Source: Isoetes taiwanensis (taxonomy: Eukaryota; Streptophyta; Lycopodiopsida; Isoetales; Isoetaceae). From it: a stretch of 64,000 bases of DNA. Positions 1-12,728 of the stretch are shown here, one piece after another (positions within the stretch are counted from its first letter, which is position 1; each line of letters opens with the position of its first letter). The position numbers were made by a program, and so were the translations under genes. Where the stretch lies: contig JAJEKV010000049.1 in assembly GCA_021234155.1 (NCBI GenBank), positions 2,633,487 through 2,697,486 on the forward strand, written 5' to 3'. Below the pieces are notes generated by a model. The model had not been told where the DNA came from. It was given only the letters and a program-made list of their open reading frames with translations, and made no database searches.

Positions 1-201
1 CGTAGGGTGCCACTTGAGAAAGGTCAATTGAGAAGTCTCATAGGTTATAGGGCCAAAGTTCAGAAAGAAATTGGCCGATTTTGAGTTCCCACATTCAAGC
101 ATAATGTAGGGAAAGTTAGATAGCCTGAATTAAAATTCCTTTATGAAGGCTGAAAAGAAAGGCCCACAGTCTATCTAGTTTAATACCACATTTTTGGACT
201 T

Positions 202-1080
202 TTATGATGACAGCGGAATTAGACAGAGCATCAATTTTAGAATGAACACATTGTAGATGTTCATTTTCCGCTCCTGTAGATGTGGTGTTCTTGTGCGCTT
301 GAGCCTCTCATCCAATTCATTATCCAAACGAATCTCCGAATGGCCTTTTGCAACTCCATAAGGAATAGGGACTTGGGTAGCAGGATTTGGAGGATGAAGT
401 ATGCCTCTATGATCGGGATCAACAGACAGATTATCCCAAAAAGGAACATCATGAGAGATAGGATCCATATGAGAGGACAAAGGCAGCAAATTATCAAAAT
501 TTCCGAAGAGGATAGTGTCCGATGGCTGTTCCTGGAAGGATATCAGATTTTGGAAAATGGAGGATCGATCAGGAGCCGGAAGGTTCGCGAATGCGTGAAG
601 GAGAGCCAAATGTTTAGGGTTTTTTGAAAAATTGGAGACCATTGCAGAAATTTCAGGGTGAACCAACAAAAGTACATGCAAAAATTTTAACAACTGAAAG
701 GGGGAAAAGAAAACAGAAAACAGAGGAAAGAAACCTTTAGCTTGAACCGAAATTAACCAATGGAGATTGGATTGCCATTCTAATTGAACTAGTCGATTGC
801 AAAAGGAGGAAAATTCAATTCAGAGGAATTTAGGGGGAAATTCCTCCAAATTGAGTAGGATCTTGATGAGAGTAAACTTCAACAGAAATCTTATGATCCA
901 ACCAATCACAATGAACTCTGAAATTCCCTGCTGGACCAATTGCACTCGAACCCACAAATTCTTCTAGCCAGGAATTAGTGATTTCGACTTCAAATTCAAC
1001 AGTACTGGGAACAAATGTGTATTCTGAGAAGAAAAGGTTATCCGGAAAAAACTGATGAGTGATTAAGGAGTTCCAGAGAT
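202..1080 (-). other. Unrecognised decayed coding-like region
   Basis: Two long open stretches lie on the minus strand, about 693-202 and about 1080-830, in different registers and separated by a short gap. They are rich in Phe, Pro and Ser and look protein-like: the second reads FVPSTVEFEVEITNSW in part, and the first contains NPKHLALLHAFANLPAPDRS. I recognise no domain. The arrangement resembles the gag-like or zinc-knuckle proteins of plant retroelements, but no CCHC knuckle is visible, so this is only a guess. The region ends exactly where the first long CA tract begins and therefore looks like the host sequence that carried the microsatellite before the array grew. Bases 1-201 hold nothing I recognise. 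Confidence 0.25.
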
Positions 1081-1082
1081 CA

Positions 1083-2510
<1,428 letters not shown>

Positions 2511-2525
2511 CACACACACACACAC
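2511..2525. repeat. Short internal CA tract at the pLTR/body junction (A)
   Basis: A 15-nt CA run lies exactly between the end of the left pseudo-LTR and the first hairpin of the body. The same placement is seen in family B at 11001 and 17435. Confidence 0.9.
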
Positions 2526-2568
2526 TTCAATTTGAAGTGCCCGCCCTTTATTCCTTGGCCGGAATAAA
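2525..2568 (+). promoter_or_regulatory. Two-hairpin RNA element at the 5' end of the body (A)
   Basis: CTTCAATTTGAAG (2525-2537) folds into a small hairpin. A constant linker TGCCCGCCC follows, then TTTATTCC, loop TTGGCC and GGAATAAA (2547-2568), a perfect 8-bp stem. Family B keeps the linker and the TTGGCC loop but has different stem bases that still pair (GCTTC/GAAGC and GTACTC/GAGTAC). Such covariation is evidence for a selected RNA structure. It could serve RT template recognition, packaging, translation initiation or self-cleavage; I could not match it to a known ribozyme class. Confidence 0.65.
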
Positions 2569-2647
2569 TAGCATTTCATTCTAGTATGAATAATTTGTGT
2601 CTATATTTTCTAAAAACTACTCACTATTTGTAAATTGGCTTTTAGAT

Positions 2648-4183
2648 ATGGCAAGAAGAGCAGCTCCTCCTACTTGGATAAATGAGCTAAAGGCACGTGG
2701 TTATGGTGATGACATCATTGCACCTCCCAAATTTACTCAGCGTCTATTACTATGGATCAAGAATGATGAATTCCATCAATTCATCATCAATCACCATAGA
2801 GCTGCTGCAAATCGGGAAGATGGTATATCTCTTCTTAATACTCTTGGTATCAATGAATGGGGTAATTGCTGCACTCTCGTCACTCGTAGTTTAAACCCCT
2901 TAGATCATATCAAATCACTGGAAGCCAAGTTGCTTGAGATCATTGATGCAGATTTTGAAGAAGGCAAAAAATGTTTACAGGTCCTTTGTGCTTTTGAGGA
3001 AGCACTTGCCAAATCTGGCTATATGGTTATCAAAAAAGGTGAGAATCCTTCTGAAACTGAAGTTATCACTGAATTTAAAGATCATCCCTTGCTTTTATCA
3101 CAGCCCCTTAATGAAGAGGCTGTACAAATCATAGAGAAAAAAGATGATTTGGATGATGATATGGAAAATCCGGTGGAAAAGTTTCGCAAGTTCATACATC
3201 CAATCATTCCAAGTAGGATGATAGAAGAACTTGCAGGAGGATACCATCACAAACTCTGGACAATGTGGTCACTCCAAATTCTTGCACCTTTTAGCATTGA
3301 TATGCTTATGTTTCTTGCTGGCTTCAAGCAGAATTTCGATAATCCTTCTGAAGATGCATTCAAGACTGAATGCCTAAATGATGCACTCCATGGCAGTAAA
3401 ATTTTTCAGGAGGTTAAATTGGATTATATTAGCATGTCTATGTTTGATGCCAGAAAATGTTCCAGCCCCGTTAAATGCTACATTAGGGGAAAGCTGAATA
3501 CTGGGAAAACAAGAAGTGATGAACATTATAAGCTGTTATGGAATTGGCTGCGGCCATTTATTAAATGCACATGTTCCAGCGTTGATTCCGAGGCAAACCA
3601 AAGCCAATGCAAAGCACAGATATTGTGGTTTGATCAGGCACTCTGGTACATGGCTCAAAACTTAGAACAGTGTTTTCCTGATTGTGATACTAGTGACGGC
3701 ATGCTTGTTGCCTTCCTTAAATGGCTGAACAATACCAAAACTAGACAAGCTGTCAGAGCCTTAGTCATCTTTCACTATGTCAGAGAAATGATGATACATG
3801 GTGCTGCTGAATTTGGAAAAGATCCCAAGACTGATGGTGGTATTATGCAAGTTTATGGTGATTTTGAAGGACCTAAAACTATTGAGAGGCTCATTATGCC
3901 TCCCTCTTTCACTATTGCCCAAACAAAGAAGAAAACCACTCCTCAAAAGAGGTCACTTAACCTCAACGCTCCAGCTTCTACTTCTGATGCAGGTGGCAAT
4001 TATAATAGACGCAATTATAGAGGCCGTGGCAGAGGAAACTTCCGAGGCTATGGATATAGAGGCGGAAGGGGTTCTCAGCATGGTCGTGGACGTGGAAACA
4101 CTCCTCAAACTATAGCATCTACTGCTCAGAATAATCAGTCTGCCTTCCAATACATTACTCCTAGACGTCTATTCCAGCAGTGA
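2648..4183 (+). CDS. ORF1 of family A: novel protein with C-terminal RGG box
   Basis: An open frame of 511 codons starts MARRAAPPTWINELKARGYG. I recognise no catalytic domain. The body is mostly helical-looking with conserved blocks also present in family B: KNDEFHQFIINHH, DADFEEGKKCL, KFRKFIHPIIPSR, LWTMWSLQILAPFS, SDEHYKLLWNW and a Cys-rich patch KCTCSSVDSEANQSQCK. The last ~80 residues are basic and rich in RG/RGG (NYRGRGRGNFRGYGYRG), typical of RNA or single-strand nucleic-acid binding. By position it plays the part of an ORF1/Gag-like RNA chaperone that packages the element transcript. The start was chosen because family B begins at the matching methionine (MANRRGAPPTW) and an acceptor-like TTTTAG precedes it. 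Roughly half the residues are shared with family B, so it has been kept under selection since the two families split. Confidence 0.8.
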   Translation: MARRAAPPTWINELKARGYGDDIIAPPKFTQRLLLWIKNDEFHQFIINHHRAAANREDGISLLNTLGINEWGNCCTLVTRSLNPLDHIKSLEAKLLEIIDADFEEGKKCLQVLCAFEEALAKSGYMVIKKGENPSETEVITEFKDHPLLLSQPLNEEAVQIIEKKDDLDDDMENPVEKFRKFIHPIIPSRMIEELAGGYHHKLWTMWSLQILAPFSIDMLMFLAGFKQNFDNPSEDAFKTECLNDALHGSKIFQEVKLDYISMSMFDARKCSSPVKCYIRGKLNTGKTRSDEHYKLLWNWLRPFIKCTCSSVDSEANQSQCKAQILWFDQALWYMAQNLEQCFPDCDTSDGMLVAFLKWLNNTKTRQAVRALVIFHYVREMMIHGAAEFGKDPKTDGGIMQVYGDFEGPKTIERLIMPPSFTIAQTKKKTTPQKRSLNLNAPASTSDAGGNYNRRNYRGRGRGNFRGYGYRGGRGSQHGRGRGNTPQTIASTAQNNQSAFQYITPRRLFQQ

Positions 4184-4389
4184 TTTGGAATGTGCAAACT
4201 GTGACAGTAAATATATTTTACTGTCCAAGTCTTTGAAATGTCTCAGATCTTGCTATTTTGATGGCTTGAATCTGATCCAGTATCTTCTGAAGTTTTCTAA
4301 CTATGTTCGTTTTGAAACAATAATAAATGGTTATGCTTTCAGTTTGTCTATATCATAGGTGTCCTCTTTTACTATTCTATGTTTTGTAA

Positions 4390-5250
4390 TGACGATGGTT
4401 AATGCAAACTAAATGTTGCAATACCACAATCTGTCATATAATCCAGCTATAAATCCCTACATTATTGATTAAGCTTTCGTAATGATGATCAGCCTGTTTT
4501 GACTTTTTAGGCACTACCAGCTTGTTGAAGAGGATGTTGGAATACTTCTAAACTTTCTCAACATGATTGCCTTACATATTTTGGCTGTAGTTCTTGATAT
4601 AAAAGAGACTATCCATGCTTCTTCATGCAAACAGAGACTGACATGATTTCTCCAATATACTGATGTTTTTTCCTGTAGCAAGCCTGGCTTCATGGTAATC
4701 TTCTGTGTTTTGGCTTATATTGGTGCTCAACGATGATGGTTAATGCAAAATAATACCATTAAACTGTCATGTCATCTAGCTGGTATGACATCCAGCCGGT
4801 TATGACCTTTTAAGCACCACCGTCGTTAAACTGGATGACTGGAATACTTCTAGTAATCTCTCAACAGGATATCATAATCGCCGTATATATTATTTGGCTG
4901 TAGTCCTTGACATGTAGGAAGTTATCCTTGCTTCTTCATGCCAACTTTAACGGACATGAGTTTTAGAGCTGGCTTTGATCTCATACTGTTGCATGGCTGG
5001 GTTTTCCAACCCATTACTGGCCTCTTCCTGAAAATACCTGAACTTATGGTGGAGATTCTCAGCTGTTCCAACCCACTGTTGAATCAAACAACATTGACTA
5101 CCTGCGCGTATGGTGGAAATTATCAGCTTTTATTATGTGTCCAACTTTTATGACTTTCTGAGACAAATATTACTACCAGCTCGTTCATCAAGAGTTTGGA
5201 TCTCTGACATGCAAGAAGTTATATATGCTCCTTCATGCAGGAAATATCCT
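4390..5250 (+). repeat. Degenerate threefold repeat between ORF1 and RT (A)
   Basis: The spacer between the two coding regions holds about three diverged copies of a ~200-300-bp unit. Shared phrases include GGAATACTTCTA, TTGGCTGTAGT, and CTTCTTCATGC near the end of the units. Family B has an unrelated, shorter spacer here. The spacer ends with acceptor-like CAG sites just before the RT region, so it may be an intron in the RT-coding transcript. Confidence 0.55.
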
Positions 5251-5480
5251 TCATATGGAGATGGTTGGGCAATTCAGTAGCGGGGTATGATTTAACAACA
5301 TTTATTTAGTTGCATAACTGGTTTTTTCAAAACAGATGCATTGCTGATCTTTCAAATATGAGCGCTCTTATGGCAAAGCAAAAGAGATGTCTGTAATAAG
5401 TTGCTGAATCATATGTAATGTTGTCCTCATTTATGCAGATTTCATTCTCTAGTCCTTTATATATCATGCAGGTTTATATA

Positions 5481-7655
5481 ATGCAGGGTGATACGAGTTA
5501 TGGAAACATGATGTTACAGCCAGGATTTGCCCTGAAGGAGAATGAAGAAATTGCTGAAAATAAAGAGGTGATAATAAAATATGGGAGAAAACACATCGTT
5601 CCCATTCAAGGTGAGAAACATTTCTATGTTCACATTCTTTATGTTTCACGTGCTCTGGAACATATAAAGGTACGGGATCTTTTCAAAGAAACATTGATCT
5701 ATTTCTTTGATGACTTTGCTGGATCAGATTTATGGGACAAAATTGTCTTTGGATGGAAGTATACAGACAGCATTGCTTCTATCTGGTATACACCAAAGGA
5801 TACATTTTGTGATTTCAATTGTGAATCACTTCAAACTTGTACGTGTGTCAAAATTAAGAGATTTAATAATTTCTTAAAAGATTGTGAGCCCTTAGGGGAA
5901 CATGTACTCACTCTGGACTCTAATATCATTCATCATGATTTGCTAAGAAAAGAAACTGATAAGGGGTTGAATCATATACCTCTGAGAATTTGTGACATTC
6001 AGGAAATCATTAATGCAATCCTTCATGGATGGCATGATCTCACAGATATCCTACGGCATAATGGAGTCAATACTACCATTGACCAGCTGAAAAATGCCAC
6101 CCAATATATTGAAAGGGCTATCAAAACATGTCTCAGAAAAAAGCATATTAGAGCTTCTGACATTCTCAAGGATGCTAGAGCCCTCGATGAAGTTAGCTGG
6201 CTAAAGACGCATATTCATGTGGCTGGTACTGATAAATCTGCCACCACACCTTCTTTTATTTGCAAGTACTACTTACGTAAACTTGCAATACAAAGATTAA
6301 GTAGCCCAGATTTCATACCTTGTACTTTATCTGATGGCTCCTGGATGTCCATAAAAAACGTTTCCTCGGATATTTTAACAGATCTAAATGACAAATTCAA
6401 CGAGGTGGAGATAAGAAATTATGAATTGCCATATTTAATGGGAGTATATAAACCCCACAAAAATACGATACGTTGGCTAACAAATGCAGCTAATTGTATA
6501 TTCTCGGAAATAGCCAGTCTCATTACATGCATTTTAAATGAGATTATGGAAATGTGGCAGGAGAAAACCTTAAACTATGATGTTTCCATAAAAAACTTTC
6601 TCCAAACAACCACCTCAAGTTTCTGATGTTGCAAATCTACCATGGAAGTCGCACTTAATCTTCCACCACATATCTATAATATATTTGTGGGTGACATTAC
6701 AAGATGTTATGAAATGATCCCATTACAAGGGGAAGATAGCCTCAGTAATGCGCTTAAATGGATCATTTCAAACACAGTCTCATTTGCTCAAAAATCTAAA
6801 CGAAGGCTATACCTTAAAATGAGACACAATGGCCCACCTTATGTGGAATGGAAAAGCATCTCATTCAAGTCGGAAAATTGGAAGTGTATTGGAGATGGTG
6901 AAATTTTTATGATGAATGAATGGCTTATTAACAATGCATTTATTAGACTGGGTGATAGGGTATGGAAGCAGATAAAAGGAATCCCTATGGGCTTTAGTTG
7001 TTCACCAATTTGGTGCAACTTATATTTGGCCTACTATGAATTCCAGTTTATTGTTAAACTAGCACGACTAGGGAGAAAAGATCTTCTTTCCCTTTTCAAA
7101 GCAACGTATAGGTTTATTGATGATCTCTGCAGTCTAAATAATTCTTACATGCCCAAATTTCTAAAAAGTGGTACAAAGGTGAATCCAGAAGACCCGTTCT
7201 CCATTTATCCCCTTGATATTCTAGAGATTAAACCAGAGTCTGATGCAATTACATTGAGTAATGATGAAAACCAATGTAACATGGCACATTTTTTTAGTCT
7301 AGAAATTACCATCACTGATACCAGGTCTGGTACTTATCTTCTCACCAAATTTGACAAGAGAAGACTCTTGCCTTTTAAGTATGCACAATTCATTTGGCTA
7401 TCTTCAAATAGATCAATGAATAATGCTTACAAAGTAATTATTTCCCAAGCTACACCTCTGCTTTATTATTGTAATACAACAGAGGCATGTCTACGTGAAA
7501 TTTTCTCTTTAATCCAGACTTTCCAAAACAATGGATTTAAGAAAGAGAAACTTGCTCACCTCATCAGCAATAAATTTCTCAACACAAAATTTCCTGAGAC
7601 CAAGGTCGATCCCCTTGCTGTTGCGGAAGCTTTGAAAACGGTAAAATATCCATAA
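5481..7655 (+). pseudogene. Penelope-like reverse transcriptase of family A
   Basis: Blocks in order: a Cys-rich stretch (CESLQTCTCVK), then GEHVLTLDSNIIHHDLL and DKGLNHIPL, which match the GHV-T-DL and KG blocks upstream of the RT in Naiad/Chlamys-type Penelope elements. Next come a DKG-like block (AGTDKSATTPSFICKYYL) and the K-x-HK block (YKPHKNTIRWLTN). RT motif A is VGDITRCYEMIPL near 6689, motif B is KGIPMGFSCSPIWCNLYLA near 6974, and motif C is RFIDDLC with both aspartates at 7119-7124. The D/E region follows with FFSLEITITD and a thumb-like NNGFKKEKLAHLIS. I see no GIY-YIG endonuclease, integrase or RNase H downstream. The region carries about one or two breaks and is treated as a fossil. 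In life it would copy the element RNA, probably primed at nicked or exposed CA repeats (inference). Confidence 0.75.
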
Positions 7656-7722
7656 TTCTATCTGATTAAGGACTAAAAAAAGAGGATTCGAATATGAATA
7701 GTATTTGCACCTCTTTATAAGA

Positions 7723-7859
7723 CTGTGGAGCAGCTAACACACTACCCGACATGGGAGATGTGATTATGCATGCTCCCAGTCTTTGCTTAGATGTATTTTC
7801 ATACTCTAGAAAATACTTATAAAAGGTAGTGTGTGTCGAGCTGTGGGTTTGGAGGTGGG

Positions 7860-7860
<1 letters not shown>
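7723..7860 (+). promoter_or_regulatory. Conserved 3' end of the body (A)
   Basis: The last ~140 bp share islands with family B: TGTGGAGCAGCT, a CATG/GGGAG block with a pairing CTCCC downstream, AGCTGTG, and the terminal GGAGGTGGGC that runs straight into the CA tract. Coding sequence has already ended, so conservation points to the recognition site for the reverse transcriptase or to RNA 3' end formation. Confidence 0.55.

Positions 7861-7902
<42 letters not shown>
7861..7902. repeat. (CA)21 tract between body and right pLTR (A)
   Basis: Uninterrupted 42-nt CA run, preceded by GGAGGTGGGC and followed by the TTGATGATCACAGC start of the right pseudo-LTR. Confidence 0.95.
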
Positions 7903-7906
<4 letters not shown>

Positions 7907-9207
7907 TGATCACAGCATATGATGGACGATCTATATAATAATGCTCTGAATTCATGATCCAGCATTATTATAACAACAACAATAATACAATTAGTGATTT
8001 TCTGTTACGTAAGTACCGCAACAGAGTCCTAAAATACAAAGCATAATTACGGTTTTTAAAGGCAATATTTCTTGCCTAACATAGTCCACGAAATAGCTTT
8101 GTACACCCATGGATGTCTCAATGTTGTAATTGGACATCGAAACATGGATTTTCTATATATCGACCCAGTGCTTAGCATACTGTACAACGGATTTGCAACA
8201 ACCTGCTGTATCTTTTACTGCTTTGAGCTATCTTTTGTTTTGTGATGTTTATTTGATTGGTTAAGCGTGTATTTCTTGAATATGAATTTTATCCTTTATT
8301 TTCTAATTCTTATAATTATTTTTATTGGCCATTTTCGTTTTTGCCCTTTTCCCCTTCGTCTTCTCTGTGTCCTTTTGGTTCCGCTTCCCATGCCTTTCCT
8401 TTTTATGGCTTCTCGTGGCTTTGTTCTTCTTGCCTCGTGCTTCATCCGTCGGTGTGTTGGCGTCCTCTTCTTAAGGTCGGCTCTACGTTCACGGTACGCA
8501 TTTTTTTTCTTTCCCTTGTTTCTTGATTGCTTCTTGTTGGTGGTGTTTGCTCTTTGCTTCCGATAGCTCAATGCATAGCGGGTTCTATTTAGTCTGGACT
8601 TAATCTGAGGAATTTAGCATTAGTGAGTACAATAAGTGGCTCACAATTTGTCGATAAAAAAGATGAGCTTGGTATTCTCTTATCCTGAATTGCTTCACTA
8701 AATAGGAGGAAAATGGTGGATGAAAATCGTTAAACATATGCTAAGAGTATTAGAAATACTGAAGCATTGCAAAATTAACCATTTATTAGCATAGCAAATG
8801 AAGCGCATTATATCATGTCTATAAATCTGGACATCGATAACAAGTGGGTCTTTGTGTTGACGCCTGCAGTTCCCAAGTCTTGTTACGGTTTCTTCTCTAA
8901 CATATGCTCTTGGATGGATGCAGGTATGAGCATTGACCCTTGGATTTATGGAGTTAATGTAATGTGCTCCAAATTGTTATTCAGGGAAGTACTTTTCATA
9001 GTTCATGCTCTGGAACACCTTATAATCATGCTGCTACAAATTTGTGCACAAATTATTTCATTAGGATTAAATGCTAAATGGGCATACTTTGCAATAAAAT
9101 CTTGCAATATATTTCTTTACTGATATTAAATCAATTGCATGATATGTTGCAAAGTTTCTGAAATGTTTGGATTCTATAATGTTTCTTTTCGTTTCATTAT
9201 GTTCTCT
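7903..9207 (+). repeat. Right pseudo-LTR of family A
   Basis: A near-identical copy of 1209-2510, including the exon-like segment (8827-8923, ending CAG/GTATGAG). It stops at the same CA tract (9208-9221), beyond which family B begins. The few differences from the left copy sit largely at CTG/CAG trinucleotides. Confidence 0.85.
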
Positions 9208-9221
9208 CACACACACACACA
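9208..9221. repeat. Short CA tract joining families A and B
   Basis: A 14-nt CA run separates the right pseudo-LTR of A from the first pseudo-LTR of B. Two different families therefore abut within one microsatellite. Confidence 0.9.
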
Positions 9222-11000
9222 TACAATTCTTCGTACCCTTCAATGATTTTGGGTCTGTGGCTCTTAGGACACAGGTGATGTGGTTTCTACATTGTCATTT
9301 ACATTTATTGAATGCAGTATTCGTCTTATTTACATGGCTTTCCATGGTTTAGACTTTGGGATAATGATCCGGCATGCACTGTCCGCTTCCTTGTGTAAAT
9401 GTGGTAGTGCAACATTGAGGTGCAGTATATGTACTCTTAGTGCATGGTCCATATGGGCACTTTGCCTAATTGAATTTTGTATATCGGCCCATCTTGTTCT
9501 AGCTTCCGTGGTTATCTATGTTTTCATGGGTCTTGGGTTAGTCTATTTTTATTTGTTATTTTTAATTTAATTTTATTTTCGATTTTTCCTTTTTCTTCTC
9601 TTGCCCCCTTTTTCTTAGTCCCTTTCTCTGCCTGTCGGTCCCTCTTTGGCGCTTCTTTCTTTGTTGCTTATGCGGCTTCCTCCTTGAGGTTCGTTGTCTT
9701 CTTCTCTTTTTTATTTCTATTTATCGGCCATGCCCTCTTGCGGGTTCTTTTTAATATTTTTTGTTGGTCCTCTGTTGCTCCGTTGGTTGTATTTTGTTAC
9801 CTTTTTGTCCAGTAGCCTATTCTGTTTAGATCCAGCGGCGTTTACGTAGTTCCTTTGCACGTATGTAATATTTCCTTCTGTATGGCTTTGAATGATGGCA
9901 TTGGTCGTTTCTTCTCGGTCTCTTCGGTGAGTTTGTAACTTGATGGGAGATTATACTCTAAAGCTGGCGTAGGTGGGCTAGTAGAGCTAGCTCGTGGTCC
10001 TTCGGTTAATCCTCTATCTTGCTTTCAAGCGAGAGTTTGATGTAAAGGCGGGGTAAATTTTTACGATTTAGGCTTATTGAGCTGGCTCTATTGTCTTTCG
10101 AGAAAATTCGCATTCTTTGATAAACATCTTTGTAAATGCCTTGTAAATTTCTGGCTTGGGCTATAAGAACTGAATCTTTAGCCCTTCAGATTATTCTCTG
10201 ACTCGTTAGTCCTTCATATGAGTCTCTATTTTGCATTCAATTGTAAATATGTAAGATATTTTACGTAGGCATTATAGTGGAATCCGGTTCTATAATCCAG
10301 TAGGAATATGATGATTTGGAATTCTTTTCAAGTTATTCAAATCATTGTCAAGATTTCTGAATTAACATGTGTATGATATTCCGCTCCCTGCAGTATAACT
10401 AAATGTTTGCTTTTAATTGGGAATGAATTCTTCATGTTCATGTGATGTCATAAACTTGTGTGTAGTTATCCAACTGCTAAGTTTGGACATCGATAACAAG
10501 TGGATTGATGTGTTGACGCCTGCAGTTCCCAAGTCTAGTTACTACTCTGTTACTAACTTAAGCTCTTGGATGGTCTGCAGGTACCAGCATCAATCCTTGA
10601 ACTTAGGTTTTGGATTTGCGTACAACGGTTCTACTCATTCATTCTTTCAATATTTTAATGGACTTCTGTGCTTGCTGAATGTTTAAACTGTTTCAAATTG
10701 ACTATTTCCATCTGTTATCATTTCATATCATCATATATTTCTCTTCCCATTGAATCTAAATTTATTTTCAGATTTGGGTTGCGATATGTGATGTTTTTCC
10801 TATATTCTAGGTTGTTTATTTGCAATCTAGATGGAAAATGTGATCTTTAAAACCAGTTATGAGTTTACTTTAATTTTATTTTTCACTAGAGTGCCATGAA
10901 ATATTGTGGGTTACATAACCCTGCTGTGATTATCTAGCGTTGTTATGTTCTGTTCTATTGTATTATGTCATGTTTTGTCATATTACACACCTTTGTTAAA
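9222..11000 (+). repeat. Pseudo-LTR B-1
   Basis: Starts TACAATTCTTCGTACCC and ends ...CATATTACACACCTTTGTTAAA before the internal CA tract. It contains a pyrimidine-rich stretch (about 9540-9800) and the exon-like segment 10481-10580. Copies at 15667 and 22069 are about 95% or more identical. Confidence 0.85.
10481..10580 (+). other. Conserved exon-like segment (B-1)
   Basis: Equivalent of 2130-2226 in family A, reading DIDNKWIDVLTPAVPKSSYY and ending with TCTGCAG/GTACC, a splice-donor-like site. Further copies are at 16922-17021 and about 23332-23430. Confidence 0.5.
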
Positions 11001-11052
11001 CACACACACGCTTCGTTGGAAGCGCCCGCCCCGTACTCTTTGGCCGGAGTAC
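11001..11052 (+). promoter_or_regulatory. Internal CA tract and two-hairpin RNA element (B-1)
   Basis: CACACACAC is followed by GCTTCGTTGGAAGC (11010-11023), linker GCCCGCCCC, and GTACTC (11033-11038), a loop containing TTGGCC, and GAGTAC (11047-11052). Stem bases differ from family A but still pair; linker and loop are constant. Confidence 0.65.
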
Positions 11053-11150
11053 ATATTTCATGGTATTCTAGTTGTGCTGTAACTGTCTTTCTGTATCTCC
11101 ACTGGTTTTAATATTTTTTAATATTTTTTATGTTATTGGATATATAGCGG

Positions 11151-12728
11151 ATGGCTATGAAGGGTGCTCCTCCCACTTGGTTCCCGAACTCAATGTAATG
11201 GGTTATACGGATGATATCCCTGCTCCTTCTAAGTTCTCGCAGCTGCTTCTTTTATGGGTCAAGGATGATGAATTCCATCAGTTTATAATTGAGCACCACA
11301 TGAATGCTATTGCTGCTGGTGAAAGTGTTACCTTTCTGAACACGATGGATGTAAATGGATGGAGTAACTGCGTTATGTCCATGTCTCGGGCGCAGAAGCC
11401 TTTGGATATCATCAAGCAGCTTTCTGGGCAATTAAATGATATGATTGATGGTGATTTTGAGGAATCCAAGCAGTGTCTGAATATACTCAACGCCTGGAAA
11501 AAGCTATAGCCTTTAATACTCCAGGTGCGCCTTCGGTATCATCAGCTTCTGATTTCTGTTCTTTAAAGGAGCACCCTTTACTGGCTAATCGCCCCCTCAA
11601 TGAGGAAGCAGTCCATATTTTGAGCAAAGAGGACGAGGATGATGAGGTACTTCCTTATGAGAAATTTCGTAAATTTTATTATCCCATTGTTCCTTCGGGG
11701 TTGTTGAAGAGGCGGCCAATGACCATGACAACAAAATGTGGACGATGTGGTCTCTTCAGCTGCTTGCTCCTTTTAGTGTTGACCTACTAATGTTTCTTAG
11801 TGGTGTCAAACTGGGAGGCATGGATCCTGCTCATGATACTGTCAAAGTGGAGTGCATGAATGATGCTTTGTATGGGAACCGTATCCTTCAGGAGGTGACC
11901 CTTAGCCACATCACCATGAATATGTTTGATGCACGTAGGTGTTCTAGCTCGGTAAAGCTTTATCTTAAGGGCAAAGCCTGAACCTTTGGTGAAAGCAGAG
12001 GTGATGAACATTATAAGCTAATGTGGGCGGCACCGTCGTACATTAAGTGTTCTTGCACCTCATCGATGCTCAAGCTAATCAGGATGCTTGCAAAGGCGGT
12101 ATTTTATGGTTTGACCATGTTCTGTGGTTTATGTTGCATCATCTTGATACTTGCTTTCCTAACTGTGATACCATTGAAGGACGGTTTGCAGCTTTCATAA
12201 AATGGATGTGCGGTCCTAATACCCGAACAAGCGGTTCGGGCACTCATGGTTTTGTTTCCTTAGGGAAATGATTTGCATGGTGCTGCCGGTATGCCATCAA
12301 TGCTGAAAATCCGAAAGGAATTATGGATCTGTATGGGGATTACGAAGGGGCAAGGAACATTGAAAAAATGATTATGCCTCCTTCTTTCACCACTCAAGCA
12401 CTGAAAGCGAGAAAAGCAGTTCCTCAGAAGCGTCAGCTGAACTTGGATGCACCTGCGCATAGCGGTGATAATACACTGACAGTGCAAAGATCCAACAAGC
12501 GCAATTATAGGGGACGTGGCCGGGGTCACTCACGTGGTGGCTTCCATAATTCTCCATTCGGTCGTGGTCGGGGTACTCCTCATCAGAATACTGGTTCGGC
12601 TTTCCATGATGCAAGGACTCCGCCTACTAATTCTCATCCTGCGACTGGAACTTTAAGTGGAGCACTGCTTCTTCCTCTTCGCCTTTTATGGTGACTCCAA
12701 AGAGGCTCTTTTCCAATTTGAAACAGTG
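11151..12728 (+). pseudogene. ORF1 of family B, copy 1 (RGG-box protein), fossil
   Basis: It matches family A ORF1 block for block (WVKDDEFHQFIIEHH, GDFEESKQCL, KFRKFYYPIVPS, LWTMW-like block, MPPSFTTQA) and ends in an RG-rich tail with NYRGRGRGHSRGG and PFGRGRGTPH. It is broken in several places; many differences from copy 2 fall at CTG/CAG motifs. The role is as inferred for family A ORF1: RNA binding or packaging. The spacer to the RT (12729-13180) is AT-rich, holds no ORF and ends in TTCGTTTTGCAG, an acceptor-like site. Confidence 0.7.

Noticed and set aside
2525-2568. Two-hairpin element as a twister or HDV-like ribozyme
   Set aside because: The GCCCGCCC linker recalled such motifs, but I could not place the required conserved nucleotides or the pseudoknot; kept only as an unassigned structured RNA.
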